From Cyanophora paradoxa (lineage: Eukaryota; Glaucocystophyceae; Cyanophorales; Cyanophoraceae), in NCBI GenBank assembly GCA_004431415.1, contig QPMI01000445.1:62001-126000 (forward strand): a stretch of 64,000 nucleotides of DNA, given 5' to 3'. Below the pieces are notes generated by a model. The model ran no database searches and had not been told where the DNA came from. It saw nothing but the letters and a program-made list of their open reading frames with translations. The position numbers were made by a program, and so were the translations under genes. Positions 33,387-45,712 of this stretch are shown here, piece after piece. Position 1 is the stretch's first letter. The number at the start of each line of letters is the position of its first letter.

Positions 33387-35758
33387 ATGGCGTTCGTGGT
33401 CCCTGTCCTCGCGGCAGGCGTGTCGGGCAAGGTCCAGGCATCCGCGCCCGCAACATGCCCAGCGCGGAAGCTCGGGCGCGGCGCGGCGAAGGCCGGTGCG
33501 TTGCGCGGCCTTTGACCCCGGGGCGCCGCTGAGGCGGCATTCCCTCGGATTCAGGTCCCAAGAAGCTTGCCTGGGCAGCGTCCGCCGCCTGGAACGGCCA
33601 GGCACTGCAGTCGCGGGCAGTCCGGCGGCAGCAGTTCGTTGCCGTGTCTCCCGCCGTGGCTTCCATCGATGGGCCCTCTGTCCCGCTGTGCATCTTTAAG
33701 CCCGAGGATATCATCATTGACGAGGAGCGGTGCCTGGGTGAGTTACAGACCTTGCTGTCTGTGTCTCCACTGTATGACTCGCTGACTCGCCCCCGCAGGG
33801 GTCGGCGCTTACGGGCAAGCTTTCCTATGAGCGTGGTTTTAGCGGCACTCGTCTAAACACGCCCCCGCAGTGAGGTCTACGTTGGGACTGTTGAAGGCAA
33901 GAAGGTCATCGTGAAGCGCCTGCGGAAGGGCAACGTCGGGATGCGTTTCGCAAAGGTTGAGCTCTACGTCAACCAGGTAGCCTGCTTACGCGCGCCCGCC
34001 GCGGCCCGCCGCCGAATCGACCGACGCCGGGCCGTGCGCGCGCGCAGTATGTCGCCATGAACGGGGACCCCCAGATCGCCGTGCGCAGCCCCGAGGCCGA
34101 GCGAGCCCCCGGCCGCGCGCGCAGCCGACGCCTCCGCAGGCGTTCCTGGGCCACGCGATGAAGGACGGGAACCTGCACCTGGTCTGGGAGTACGAGGGCG
34201 AGTGGAACCTCGAGAAGGTCCTCAACAAGCAGAGCTGGATCGAGATCCTCGAGGAGCGCCTGGTGCGGCCCGGGACCCCGCGCCCCGCCCGCCCGCCCGC
34301 CTGCGCGCGGGGCCGGCGGCCGAGCGGCGGGGCGGGGCGGCAGCTCGGGGGCGTGCGGCCGGAGGACCCGCCGCTGGAGCGGCACGGGCGGGTGCTGCGG
34401 GAGACGGTCGGGCAGATGATGCGCGCCCTCGACACCGTGCACCGCAGCGGCCTCGTCCACCGGGGTCCGCCCTTCACAGCGCGCCCCGCCCGCGCCGGCG
34501 GCCGACGCGCGCCTGCTCCCCCGGGCAGACATCAAGCCGCAGAACTTCGTCATCGGCGAGGACGGCTACCTGAAGCTCATCGACTTCGGCGCCGCCGTGC
34601 GCCCCCGCCCGAGCCCCCGCCCCCGCCCGCGCCAGGCCGACGGGGCGCCGGGCCGGCAGATCGACTTCAACACGCGGTACGGCTACGACCCGCACGAGGG
34701 CGTCGGCGACCGCCGCTTCCTGCCCCCGGAGCAGGCCCGCAGCCGCCCCTCCTCACCCCCCGCCCCGCCCCGCCCTGAGGCGCCCCGCGCCCAGTTCGTG
34801 GACATGGAGCACCCGGACCGCTTCGACGAGTACAGCGCCGGCATCATCATGCTCGAGCTCGCCTTCCCCAACCTCCGGTGCGCCCTCGGAGCACCGGAGC
34901 ACCCGCGCCCGCCCCCGCGCCCCTCGCCGCGCCTGCCTCACGGCTGGGGCAGCGGGGTGTGCGAGTTCGCGAACGCGTCGAAGCAGATCCGCCGCTCCAA
35001 GTACTCCTGCGACCAGTGGCTCAAGGTCGGCGGGGGCCGGCCCGGCAGCCGCGCGGGGCGGGGGCTGAGGGGGCGCGCGGGGCAGAACCGGCTGCTGGAC
35101 GGGGAGATGGAGGACCTGGAGGAGGGCCTGACGCTCCTGAACGCCGACGACGGCGCCGGCTGGGACCTCCTCCGCCGCCTCATCACCAAGGTCCGCCCCC
35201 CGAGGCCGGCGCCCCCGCCCCGCCCCCGCCGCCGCGCCGACGCTGCCTCCGCTGCGGCCCGGCAGCTGCCCGGGGACCGCATCGGGTCGACGGCGGCGCT
35301 GAGCGAGCACAAGTACCTCCGCATGTGGCGCCCGTACCCCGAGGCCCAGCGCTCCTGCCCCTGGGAGCCCGTGCGCACCCCCCCCCCCCCCCCCCCCCCC
35401 TCCTTCCCTTCCCGGCCTCCCCGGGTTTACGCGGGGGGGGCGCAGGGCTACCACGGGACGCCGGAGGAGGAGGCGGCGGGGCGGGCGGCGGCGGGTGTGC
35501 CGGAGCTCGTGGCGCGCATGGGCGCCGACGGGATCGGCCGCCTCCGCCTCCCCGCCGACGTCGCCGCCTCCGCCTCCGACCCCCGCGAGCCCGCCCCCGT
35601 GCGCCCGCCCCGCCCCGCCCCCCGCCCCGCCCGAGCGAGATCTAACGTGGAGCGGGGCGCAGGAGCGGCTGGCGAGCGCGGACGCGGCGGAGAAGCTCAT
35701 GCCGCAGTACGGGAAGCCGTCCTCGCCCCTCCCCTCCGCCGCCGCCGACGCCGAGTGA
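33387..35758 (+). CDS. STN7/STN8-like thylakoid Ser/Thr protein kinase, plastid-targeted
   Basis: N-terminus MAFVVPVLAAGVSGKVQASA, rich in small, hydroxylated and basic residues, looks like a transit peptide. The kinase domain shows LGGVGAYGEVYVGTVEGKK (glycine loop), VIVKRLRKG (lysine), YEGEWNLEKVL, LDTVHRSGLVHR|DIKPQNF (HRD), LIDFGAA (DFG) and the diagnostic PDRFDEYSAGIIMLELAFPN shared with STN7/STN8/Stt7 kinases. It then continues with FANASKQIRRSKYSCDQWL. In plants and green algae these enzymes phosphorylate light-harvesting and photosystem II proteins for state transitions. The glycine loop forms only if intron 33815-33870 uses the donor TACGG|GCAAGC. The C-terminus past the kinase fold ends SSPLPSAAADAE, TGA at 35756-35758. 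One intron near 35380 has a long C run. Confidence 0.9.
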
Positions 35759-37918
35759 CCGCTCCCCCGCGCCCCCCGGCCGCCGTTTCAAGCATCGCAT
35801 CGATGCACCAGATTCATGCAGGGCCCTCTCTCGTTTCAGCCGTAGCCATAGCAGTCGCATCAGACGCAGGCCAGCAGCCGCAGCCGCAGTTTCGATGATA
35901 GCTCCTCATCGCTTACATCGTGTTGGCGACGCCCGTGTCGCGCGCGCGCCACGCGCCTCTCCAGCGCTAGCGCTGCCAGGCTGGCCGGTCATGAGCACTC
36001 CCGTACGCGTGGTCACATGCATATGCGCTTTCAATCCCCCGCCGTGTGTGGTGCCGGTGTGTCTCCATAATTTCTTCTTGTTCGTTTCGTTTAGTTTCCC
36101 GTAGCCCGAGAGTTAGCAGCTCCAATTGTTTCCCGACTTCGCGTGTGTGTAGTTTGAGGCCTAGGTACTAGTAGCTTTATCAGATTTGCTCTTGTTCTTG
36201 CTCTATAGGCTGTCCGCCGTGTATCACCACGAATTCGAATGCGTTTTCAAAATTAACAAAAAAACACACTCATGAGAGCTCTCGTGTTTCATGTTTCTGT
36301 CTGCAGGGCGGAGAGAGCGGCCGGGCTGCAGGGCGCGGCGGCGAAAAGCAGACTAAGCTCGGGGTCGAGAATTTCGAACGGGACAACGGCAGGCGGTGAA
36401 TTCTCGTGTATTCTTGTATTCTTCGAATTCAGCCTTATTGACTGCGTTGAGCCTTGTCGCAATTAATGAGGTTTTGTTGTACATCCGCTTCGAGAGCGGC
36501 CGCAGGCCTAGCCTATAGCTAGGGCGCTGAGGTTAAAAGCAGACGTGGCTATAGTGGCCTGCCGCAGTGCGGCCACCGGCCGCGGGGCACCTGCTGCCGC
36601 CTGCCCTGCTGAGGCTTTAGCAAGGCTAACTTCAACGCTTCTGCCCTCTTGATGCTGGGCCTCGGCCCTCGGGGCCTGGCTCGGGCCTCATCGTGCATTC
36701 GATGACATGAATCACATGATCATGATCATGATCGGAGGGCCTTACGACTCAGTGACTCTCTGCAGCTGAGTCTGATCATTACGAGTTACGAGTCAAAATT
36801 TCTTATAATTAGCTATAGATCACAATTTGAGTCACGATATCGATTGCAAATAAGATCTCGAGCTCACGATCACAATTCGAATTCACGATCATGAATCATA
36901 ATCCGACGTCGACTCGGGCGACATGATCATTGATCAGCGCGCGTTAATTAATATTCAGCTGCACTAGTACTGCGGCACTGCGGCATGCAGCGGCTCGCCG
37001 CGCCGGCGTCTCTCCGGCTCGGCCCTCCATATATAGCTACTATGCCTTCCCCCCCCTCGCCCCCCCCCCCCGGGCCCCCCCCCCCGTGACGTCTCGGAAC
37101 CATTATAAGTTCGCGCCACGTCACGACCCACGTGTACCAATTATTTTTGCAGATCCCGTGTTCACAAGATTTTGGTCCCGTGACTCCCGTCACGACTCCC
37201 GTGAATGCGAAATGCATGTGTTTGCGGACGGAGAATCGTCAGAGATCGGAGCATGCTTACTAAGTTATGCGCGCGCATCCAGCGACCGGTATACCCCCGT
37301 TCGATCATGCGCAGCAGATGTACAGTCTACAGTACAGATCGAAGCAGCAGCAGCAGCAGCAGCAGCAGGCTAGGCTGCCAGCAGCGCGTCAAATTCGAAG
37401 CTTCGCGCACACGCGTACGTGCGCGCGCGCGTCAGGTCTAGGCCTGCACCAGCCTCGTATACGTAGCGCCAGCTACAGCAAGCCGGCGTCCGGTCGGCGG
37501 TCGATCGGGAGTCGGAAGTTCGGGAGTCGGCCGCGGAAATCGGAACTCCCGGGACGTTCCGAAGCTTCATCCATGCATGTGGCCATGCACATGTCGCCCC
37601 TGCGTTGTACGTGTCCGTCGACGTCGCTGAGCTCGAGGCCTAGGCGCCGTCGCGCGATTGCATATGTCGACGTCGAACAGGCAAGCAGGGCCGGGGCCTA
37701 GAACTTTCCCAGAATTCGAAGCAGGGGTCTAGAATTTCGAACTGCAGCTGCGCTCGCCCATTCCATGGCCAGCCGATAATCGGATGCGCGCGAGCTGACC
37801 AGCCTGGCAGACTGCGCATGCATATGCAGCTGGACCAAGCGCGCAGGAGTCGGAGGTCAGCGCGCGTGCGTATACGCGTGCACGTGCATGGCGCCGGCCG
37901 CGGACGGCAGCTCCGGCG
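35759..37918. other. Intergenic region upstream of the Ig-repeat/lipase gene
   Basis: About 2.2 kb with no supported gene. It holds palindromic AT-rich patches (GATCATGATCATGATC near 36716), mixed C and G runs near 37050-37087 and a CAG repeat at 37344-37368. The missing first exon and promoter of the next gene probably lie in its last few hundred bases. Confidence 0.5.
37344..37368. repeat. (GCA)8 trinucleotide microsatellite
   Basis: Eight perfect GCA units in non-coding sequence upstream of the Ig-repeat/lipase gene. Confidence 0.9.
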
Positions 37919-40900
37919 CATGCGTGCACGTGGACCTCGATCGCGAGCTCCTTCAACCTCGCGCTTGTCGTCTGCGTGGTGGCCGCATGCTTGTGCCCCG
38001 CGGTCCGCGCGCAGTCCTTCTCGGCGTGGGTCTCGAGGAGCGCGATGGCCCCCGGCGAGAGCGTGCGCTGCTCGTGGTACAGCCAGCACTGGACCAGCAG
38101 CGACTTCGTCGCCCTGCGCCGCGTCGAGTCGCACGTCAGCAACTGGCTCCCCGGCGCCGACTCGCCGTTCCTCTCCTCCGCCTCGGGCTCCGCCGACCTG
38201 ACTGTGCCCGCCAACACGGCCGCCGGCACCATCACCTGCTGCTACATCCGGCAGACGGTCACGCAGACGCAGGTGCCCTGGGGCACATGCACGTGGGGCC
38301 TCTGCTGGGGCACAGGCGGCTACACGACCCAGTACACTTACGACTACACGGGACTTTCCTGCAGCTCCAATATTGCCCTTCGATGTGAGTTCAAAATATA
38401 TATTTAATTTGTGCGCGAATTGAATAATATATTGCCGTACTAATCATGATGCTTTGCGCCGCGGCAAATACGCAGGGCCCTACCAGCGCATGACGACGCA
38501 GGCGACGTCCGTCACCGCCGGCGAGACGGTGCGCTGCTCGTGGGAGACCAACGACCGCCTCGCCGGCGACCGCGCCGTCCTGAGCGTCGCCTTCGCCTCG
38601 CCCCTGAACAACACCCTCGACTGGGCGCCCATCGCCACCGACGCCGGCTTCGTCGACTTCCGCGTCCCCTCCTCCGCGCTCGGCCGGTACCAGTGCCACT
38701 ACACCCGCTGCACCGGCGCTGGATGCGGCGTCCAGATCCAAGCCTCGAGCTACAGCTTTGAGGTCGTCGGTGCGCATGCACATGAGCCTCACGCTTGAAA
38801 TGCTCCCTAATTATATAACTATTTATAATATGCCAGATCTCCTTCATCTCCGATCCGTTTTCTAAATTATTTTTTCTTGCAGAGCCGCCGTATTTCTTGG
38901 TGTGGGCGGATCGATCCGAAGCATACCAAGGCGGCGGTATCGGCTGCGCTTTTCGCACGAACAGGCGCTCCGCGAACGACTTCGTGGGCCTGTACCCCCA
39001 GGGCGCCCTGGCCCCCGTGGCCACAGGCGGGCTCCTGCCTCTGGGCCAGTACAACAGCTCCTTCGTGGTCATGTCTGTCCCGGCGGATGCCACGGGGCGC
39101 TACGAGTGCCGGTTTGTCCAGTACACGGGGGCCCCTCCCTACGGCTACGTCCCCCGCAACTACAGCTCGCCGGTCACGATCATCGGTGCGAACGCTGTTG
39201 ACTTCTTGCAATGACCTGCACATAAAAATTTGAGCGTGCTGTTTGCGCGACAGTTCCGCTGTTCAACACGACAGCATCGCCCTCGACGCTCAATTCGACG
39301 GCTGGCGCTCTCGTCCGGTGCAACTGCTCCACCCGCGCCGTTTTCTATGCCCCCTCGGATTTTGTGGGGCTCTACCCTGCGGGCGAGCTCAACACCAGCG
39401 CCTCCTTTCTCACCTCCCGGGCCGTCCCGACGTACGGCAGCTGCAACCTCGCCCAGTCGTACCTCCTGCCAGTCCCCGCGGGGTTCGAGGGCGCCCTCGA
39501 GTGCCGCTACGTCCGTCGCTCGGGGTCCTATTCGGGCGGCGTGTGGATCCCGCGCTACGAGATGAAGGCTCGCAGCGACCGCGTCCTGGTCCTCGCTCCT
39601 AGAGCTCTCAATCCTCCCACTAGTACTGCAAATAACACCGGTGCGCATCCAGCCCGCGGCTAGACGCTGCGCATGCGCAAGAAAATTGCAGTTGCATCTG
39701 CTAGCGCTCTTCACTTTTAATTTCTGGCGTGCGCGTGCACACGCACAGGTTCTGGTCCCCTTGTCCCTACTCCGACGCCCATGCCCGCCGACGCTGCGGA
39801 ACCTGTCGAGTTCAACGTAACGATCTCGCCCGAGGCGGCCGCGCCCGGCTCGGCTGTGCTCTGCTCCTGGTGGAGCAGCTCCGGATCCGGCGCCTGGCGC
39901 AACGAGACGGACGCCATCGCGCTGTACCCCGTCGAGGAGCTCCCCTTCAGCGTCGCCTTCGTCGCCTCCGCAGAGATTCGAGCGAACTCAATCCCCGCGG
40001 CTGTCCAGCTGCGGGTGCCTTCGGAGGCAGGGGCCGGGGCCCTCTTCGAGTGTCGCTTCGTCCGGTTCGAAGGATCCGATCGCGAGATGGTCTCCATGCT
40101 TGCACGCAGCCGTACGCTTCGCGTAGTCCTCCCCGGTGCGCGCGATGAACTCTGGTGAGCTTATCGCGTTTCTTAAATTCGAATTCGCGTGTACAGCTCC
40201 AACGTACAACATGTCCGTCCAGTGGACGCCAAGGGGCGCGTCGAGCAGTATTGGGAACACTACTTCAACACTGGAGAGGGGCCGCATCCGCTGCACGTAC
40301 AGCGCCAGTGCCGGGTCGCCCTCTGGCTCGTCGGACTTCGTGGCGGTCTTCAGAGCTGGAGTGAACAGCAGTGAGCCGTCTGCAGCGGCAGGGGCACCGG
40401 CGTGGCTCGACCGCGCGGCTCAGAACGGCTCCGCCTCGTTTCCGATCGCGGTAGGGATGGAGGGCGACTTCGAGTGCCGCTACGTTCGGCGCGCGCCAGT
40501 CGGCCCGGGTCTATTGCAGTTTGTTTTCGAGTTCCAGATGCTGGCGCGTTCGTCGGCTGTGCAGTTGCCCAAGCGTGAGCACAGCTTACACTGTGGTATA
40601 CGTATATCAATCAATTTATCTAATTCGCAATCGTTTGCGCAGCGTCGTTTGCCGTGATGGTGGATGTTTCGAACGCCACCGCGGGCTCGACGATCCGATG
40701 CAACTTCACGAGCTCGAACGGCTTTGTTTCAGGTCGAAGCTTCCTTGGACTCTACCTGGCAAGTCAGCCGCTCACGAGCGGGAACCATCTGTCCTGGTCC
40801 GAGTGGCTCCCCTTCGGCCTTGGATCGGGGCTCTTCGAGTTTCGAACTCCTCTGGGACAGCCCGGAAGATATGAGTGCCGATACATGGAAGTAACCGGCC

Positions 40901-43900
40901 TCTCGTGCCCGTCGTGCACCTATCAAATGAGAGCAAGGAGCACAAGTGTGCATGTCACCGGTGCGCTACACGTGCAAGAGCATGCGCAAAAGCAATATCA
41001 AATTTAAATACGAAGCTCATCGTTTTTTTGTATCGCAGTTCCTCCCGCAGTCTTTTCGACTTCATTGTATTTTCAGGGAACTCCGCTACAGGCAAACGCG
41101 CGCGTTTTGTCGGGAGTGTCTTTGTCTTGCGCTTTTAATGTGACTGCGGGAGCGCAATCTCAAGGAGATTTTATTGGCTTGTACTACTCGCCAACGGCGA
41201 GTAATATCACCTCGAGTGCGTTCAATCCTCCGATTGCGTCTGCATCGCTCGGCCTGGCACCGAACAGCAGTGGATTTGTAACTCTTGTGACTTCGGCATT
41301 CATATCTGGTCAAGTAGAGTGCCGCTACGTCAGACGCGCAGTCACCCTGTCTGGATCGCTTCAATTTGCACCGAAAGCCAGAAGCACTCCAGTTTTCCTC
41401 GTTGGTGCGCGCACCAGTAATCTTGTGAAGTAATCATGATTTTGTGATCATGATTTATTTTCTTTTGCATTGCAGCCGTAGAGCTCATGATCAACTATAC
41501 AGTCACTGCCTCTGCGATTCTTCAAAATGGGTCCACCACTTTCGCAGAACACGGCGAGTACGTTGCCCCTGGAGAATTAGTAAGATGCCGTTTCTCTGCG
41601 TCTGCAATTAGAAAATCGCTGGAGACGTCGACGGATATTATTGGGATTGACCAACTGCAAGCATCAGCCTGGAAGCCATCCGATTTCGTAGAGCTCTTTG
41701 ACACCTTCGGGTATCAAATATCGTCTGCGGTCCGTTACATTCAAGGATCTTCATCGTACCTTGATTTTGTGCTTCCCGAACTTGAATTCGCTACGACGTC
41801 GTTCGGTATTGGCTCAAAAACGGTCGGGTGCCGTCTAATGAGACGCGAAGTCAGTCCAACCTCAGCGGGGTCGTACTGGTTTACTACGCTTGCTTCTAGC
41901 CCAGTGCTCAGCGTGCGAAGTGCGGTTTTTTATTTTTCTTGTCTTGCACGTACACGTATTTCATTGGTGCTTACATATTCTTCGACGTACATGTACAGGC
42001 GGCCTCCGGCAGCGCCTTTCTCAGTTGAGCGAGAGAAGAGTGTCTGCTTTTCTGTCCAATGCGATCTACTCTTTAAAGGACAGCAGTATGAACACCCCTC
42101 TTCGTCAATCCATTATTAGCTCGGACGGCAGACTGTCAGTCTTCGTGCACGGGAGCACATCGACAATCTTTGTCATCTTTCGAGGTGAGAATCGTCAACT
42201 GCTATGTAAAACCAACAATTAATCTGAGATTGGTCGAATACTTTAATATACTCAGGGACTCAAGATTTTGTGGATGTGATCACAGATGTGGCCATTGTGC
42301 AAATTCCATGCATCCTAAATGGAAAGTTTTGTGGCGGAGTTCATTCTGGATTTTATGTAATGTATAGCACGTGCGTGCATGAAATTCGAATTTCGAATTT
42401 TCAAAGAGCACTTAAACTTCAAGATATAGCTGGATCTCTCATTGCTGGTTTTCTCAGACTTCGAACTGAAGTCCGGAGTGCAATTTGCAACGTTAACACA
42501 GGCGATCTGGGACCTAACCCTCGCGTCGTTTTTACTGGTGCGCTGATCATCATACAATCTCGCTTAGTCAAGCGCTAGCTCACTGAGTCATAGGGCACTC
42601 TCTTGGAGGTGCTTTGGCGACGCTTGCTGCTGCTGACTTGGTGACAGCCTCGAGCCCTGGGTGTCCTACGCTTCAACAGAACGCAGCTCGAGTGGAGCTC
42701 ATTACGTTTGGATCGCCGAAAGTGGGCGACCCTGTCTTTGCAATCTGGTTCCAAAGTTTGCAGATTCCAGTTACGGCATACGTGCGGACCAGCTCCGACA
42801 AGCAGAGGCACGACCTTGTGGCAACTCTTCCACCAAATCTGGGGTACTTTTACGATCACGTTCACTTCGAGCCTACGTACCTGCCTTGCGCTTTCGGGGA
42901 TCCCGGAGCAGGTTGCTCCCCAGCCTTTACCGTGAAGGGCACCCTCGTGGCGGCTGCTGGGGTACTGGTCTCACATCTTGTGGTCCAAACGGCCATTATA
43001 GAATACGGCTTGAAGAAAGCGCCTGTGATCGTGGAAGCAGCGGTGGACTGGACAGTGTCGAGGGCCAAAGCCGCGTGGAACACATTCTCGGGCTGGTTCT
43101 CGCGACGTAGGCGTCTGTCTTGGAACTCACTTGAGGAAGCCGCTCTGTTTTTTACATCGGCGGCTACTGGGGGCTTAGGTCTTCACGACATGCAGGACTA
43201 TTGCAAGCGCTTGCTGGCTGGGTCGAGCAGCGAATGCGCCCTCCTCCTCGAAACAGAGACTTATGCATCGGGCTCCCGATCAAGAGTCCTATCTGCGACA
43301 GATACGGCGTCGACAAGTCTTCTGGGCCTTGAAGGCAAATGCTTTCATGTATTGTTTCTTTTTACACTCGCTACCTGCTTTCAATCGTTTGACACTACAT
43401 GTGAATTGCGTAGACGCAGCCATGTACATCGGACCAGACACACTCGAGATTCGTTCGCCTCCGATGGATGCTCTGCTGAATGCGACGGTGTACTTCTCGA
43501 ACGTCGGCACCGTCGGCGCGAACATAACGGTTCTCGTCGACCCCGAGGAGGCCGCAGAGTACCTGACGCTACCCGCCCAGTTCTTCTCTGTTGAGGCGCG
43601 CGGTCTCGCCGTCTTCCCCGTCTTCATCAACGCCAGCGTCGCCCGCACGGCGGCCGTCACGTTATACTTTGTTGTCCACTTCGACATTTCGAAGAACCTC
43701 TCCGCGGCCTTGGGCCTTCCGCAGAGCGTCCTCGATGCCGTGCCGCTGTCCATCCGAATCGACGGTGCGGAATTTATTCAAAGCAGCAGTTTCCATGACC
43801 GTGCCGCCCGGCTCACGCCCCGTGCACAGAAAGCATCAAAGAGAAGCCGGAACCGCCCGTTATCGAGACGAAACGCGACGTCGACGCCGGCGGCGCGAGC

Positions 43901-44826
43901 TCGAGCCAGGAAAAGCTGCCCTACAGCCGGACGTCGGCGCTGGCCGCCCTCGCGCTCGACTACCCGTTCGCGGCGTGGGGCGCGAGCCCGGAGCCGGCGG
44001 GGCGCTTCACGGCGGCGTTCGCGCAGAAGTTCGGGCTCTCGCCCTCCCGCGTGCGCATCCTGGCGGCGCGGGCCGGCAGCACGGTGGTCGAGCTCGAGGT
44101 GCTGGAGGCGGACGGCAGGGCCGGCGCCGCCGACGAGCCGTCGGCCGAGTACGTCGGGCGCAGCCTGCAGGCGCAGATCGACGCCGGCATCTTCGCCCTC
44201 GGCTTCGAGTTCCCCTTCCTCTCCGGCTCCGTCGCCCGTGCGCCTCTGCTTCGGACCTTGACTTTGCAGTCGCGCACTCACACGTGCACGCCGCCCTGCC
44301 AGTGCCGGAGCCGGAGACGCCGCAGCCGCCGTCGAGCGTCTTCGCGCAGACCACCCCGTCCCCCTCTCCGGTCGCCTACGAAGAGCCGGCGGCCGCCCCC
44401 ACTGCGGCGCCAACTGCAGAGTTGGTACCGGTACCGGTGCCAGAGCCGACGTCACCCCCTTCGAGTTCGGGGGGCGGCGGGGGCCCGCTAGACCCCGCAC
44501 CGACCCCGTCCGGACGCCCCGAGAACGAGCTCGCTGCGGAGGTCGCGGTTGTCTCCAACCCGGGAGGGCCGGCGGGCACCGGACCCGGCACCGGCGCTGC
44601 CGGCCAGGGTGCCGGTGACGGCAATTCAAAGCGCGAGAATGAATTCGAAGCCAACGGGAGCTCCGGCGGCGTCAACGCAGGGGCGGTCGCCGGTGGCGTC
44701 ATTGCTGCGGTCGCCGTCGTGGCTGCCGTGGCTGCCGCGACCTTTGTGGTTATCCAGCGGCGAGGCGTGTCGGCCGCAGGGCCGGATGCGGAGCGCGGCT
44801 CAGCAGTGCCGATCATCGTCATGTAG
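37919..44826 (+). CDS. Surface protein: signal peptide, nine Ig-like repeats, class-3 lipase domain, C-terminal membrane anchor
   Basis: Signal sequence SSFNLALVVCVVAACLCPAV precedes nine repeats of about 100-130 residues, one per exon: to 38384, 38476-38769, 38883-39185, 39254-39640, 39749-40135, 40197-40574, 40643-40960, 41039-41404 and 41476-41919. Each repeat has a cysteine strand like VRCSW, a central SDFVGLYP-type strand and a closing ECRYVRR-type strand, with many N-glycosylation sites. Then follows a class-3 lipase domain: FVIFRGTQDFVDV, GVHSGFY, nucleophile FTGHSLGGALATLAAADL, ELITFGSPKVGDPVF, Asp in RHDLVATLPP and His in FYDHVHFEP. After it come a beta-rich region (LNATVYFSNVGTVGANITV), a SEA-like block (FGLSPSRVRILAARAGSTVV), a Pro/Thr stalk, a membrane helix (GVIAAVAVVAAVAAATFVV) and a short tail ending VPIIVM. 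No in-frame ATG follows the stop at 37796, so the first coding exon is unresolved. A cell-surface esterase or lipase is inferred. Confidence 0.85.
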
Positions 44827-45327
44827 GCTTTCTATTCGAATTCCCTTCGAATCCCTTGGCGAGCTTCGAATTCGCTTGCCAGAAATGAAATCTTCATAAA
44901 TATTAATTATAATGCCAGTACTAGTATCCATTCTATTCAATTTCGATTAGCTCATCAATGAACCTTTTCGTCGCCGTCACTGTGCCTTATATATAAAATT
45001 AGCTGATACCATATATAGCTATATTTATTTTGTTTCGATCCCAAACTATATACCTGTTTCGATCCCAAACTATATACCTGATCATGCATATGGTGATCAT
45101 GAATTTATGTTTTCGATTTGAAATTATGGTCAGGATATCGATAGCAGTATTTTGTTTGAACACAGCTGCAGCGCATGCCACACGCACTGCGCATTCGGAG
45201 CTGCAGCGTTGCTTGAACAAATTAAAGGCGAAGGGGATGAAGAGTGAGCTGTGGCATGCAAAACAGAAAGAAACTGTAACTAATCTAGATCTGATGCTTA
45301 CTGTTTCAAAGAGGCCTGGGCCTGGAT
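44827..45327. other. Intergenic region between convergent genes
   Basis: 501 bp, AT-rich, with the direct repeat TTTCGATCCCAAACTATATACC (two copies, 45034-45078). No coding frame was seen. It contains the 3' flanks of the lipase and TPR-MYND genes. Confidence 0.6.
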
Positions 45328-45679
45328 CTACCAGTCGCCGTCCCCGCGCAGCACGGCCTTCAGGTCGGGCCGCTGCTTGAGCTCCTCCGCCAGCTGCCGG
45401 AGGTCACGCGCTCGCTCGCTCGCGCGCTTGCTCGCGGGGCGGGGCGGGGCGGGGGACCTGGTGGAGGTCGGAGTGGAGCTCCTCCAGCGCCGCCCGGTGG
45501 TACAGCGGCACCAGGAAGCTGCGCGCCCCTCGTCAGCGAGGCGGGCCTGGGGCGGGGCGGGGCGGGCCTGGGGCGCATGTCGACGCCGTTGAGGCGGACG
45601 CGGCAGCAGGCGGGGTCGAGGAGGCGCGCGTTGTCGGCCAGCAGGCGCCGGAACAGCCGAAACTCCTCCTTCGTCGCCT

Positions 45680-45712
<33 letters not shown>

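Noticed and set aside
33070-33717. 215-residue minus-strand open frame
   Set aside because: Antisense to the start of the kinase gene, without a domain.
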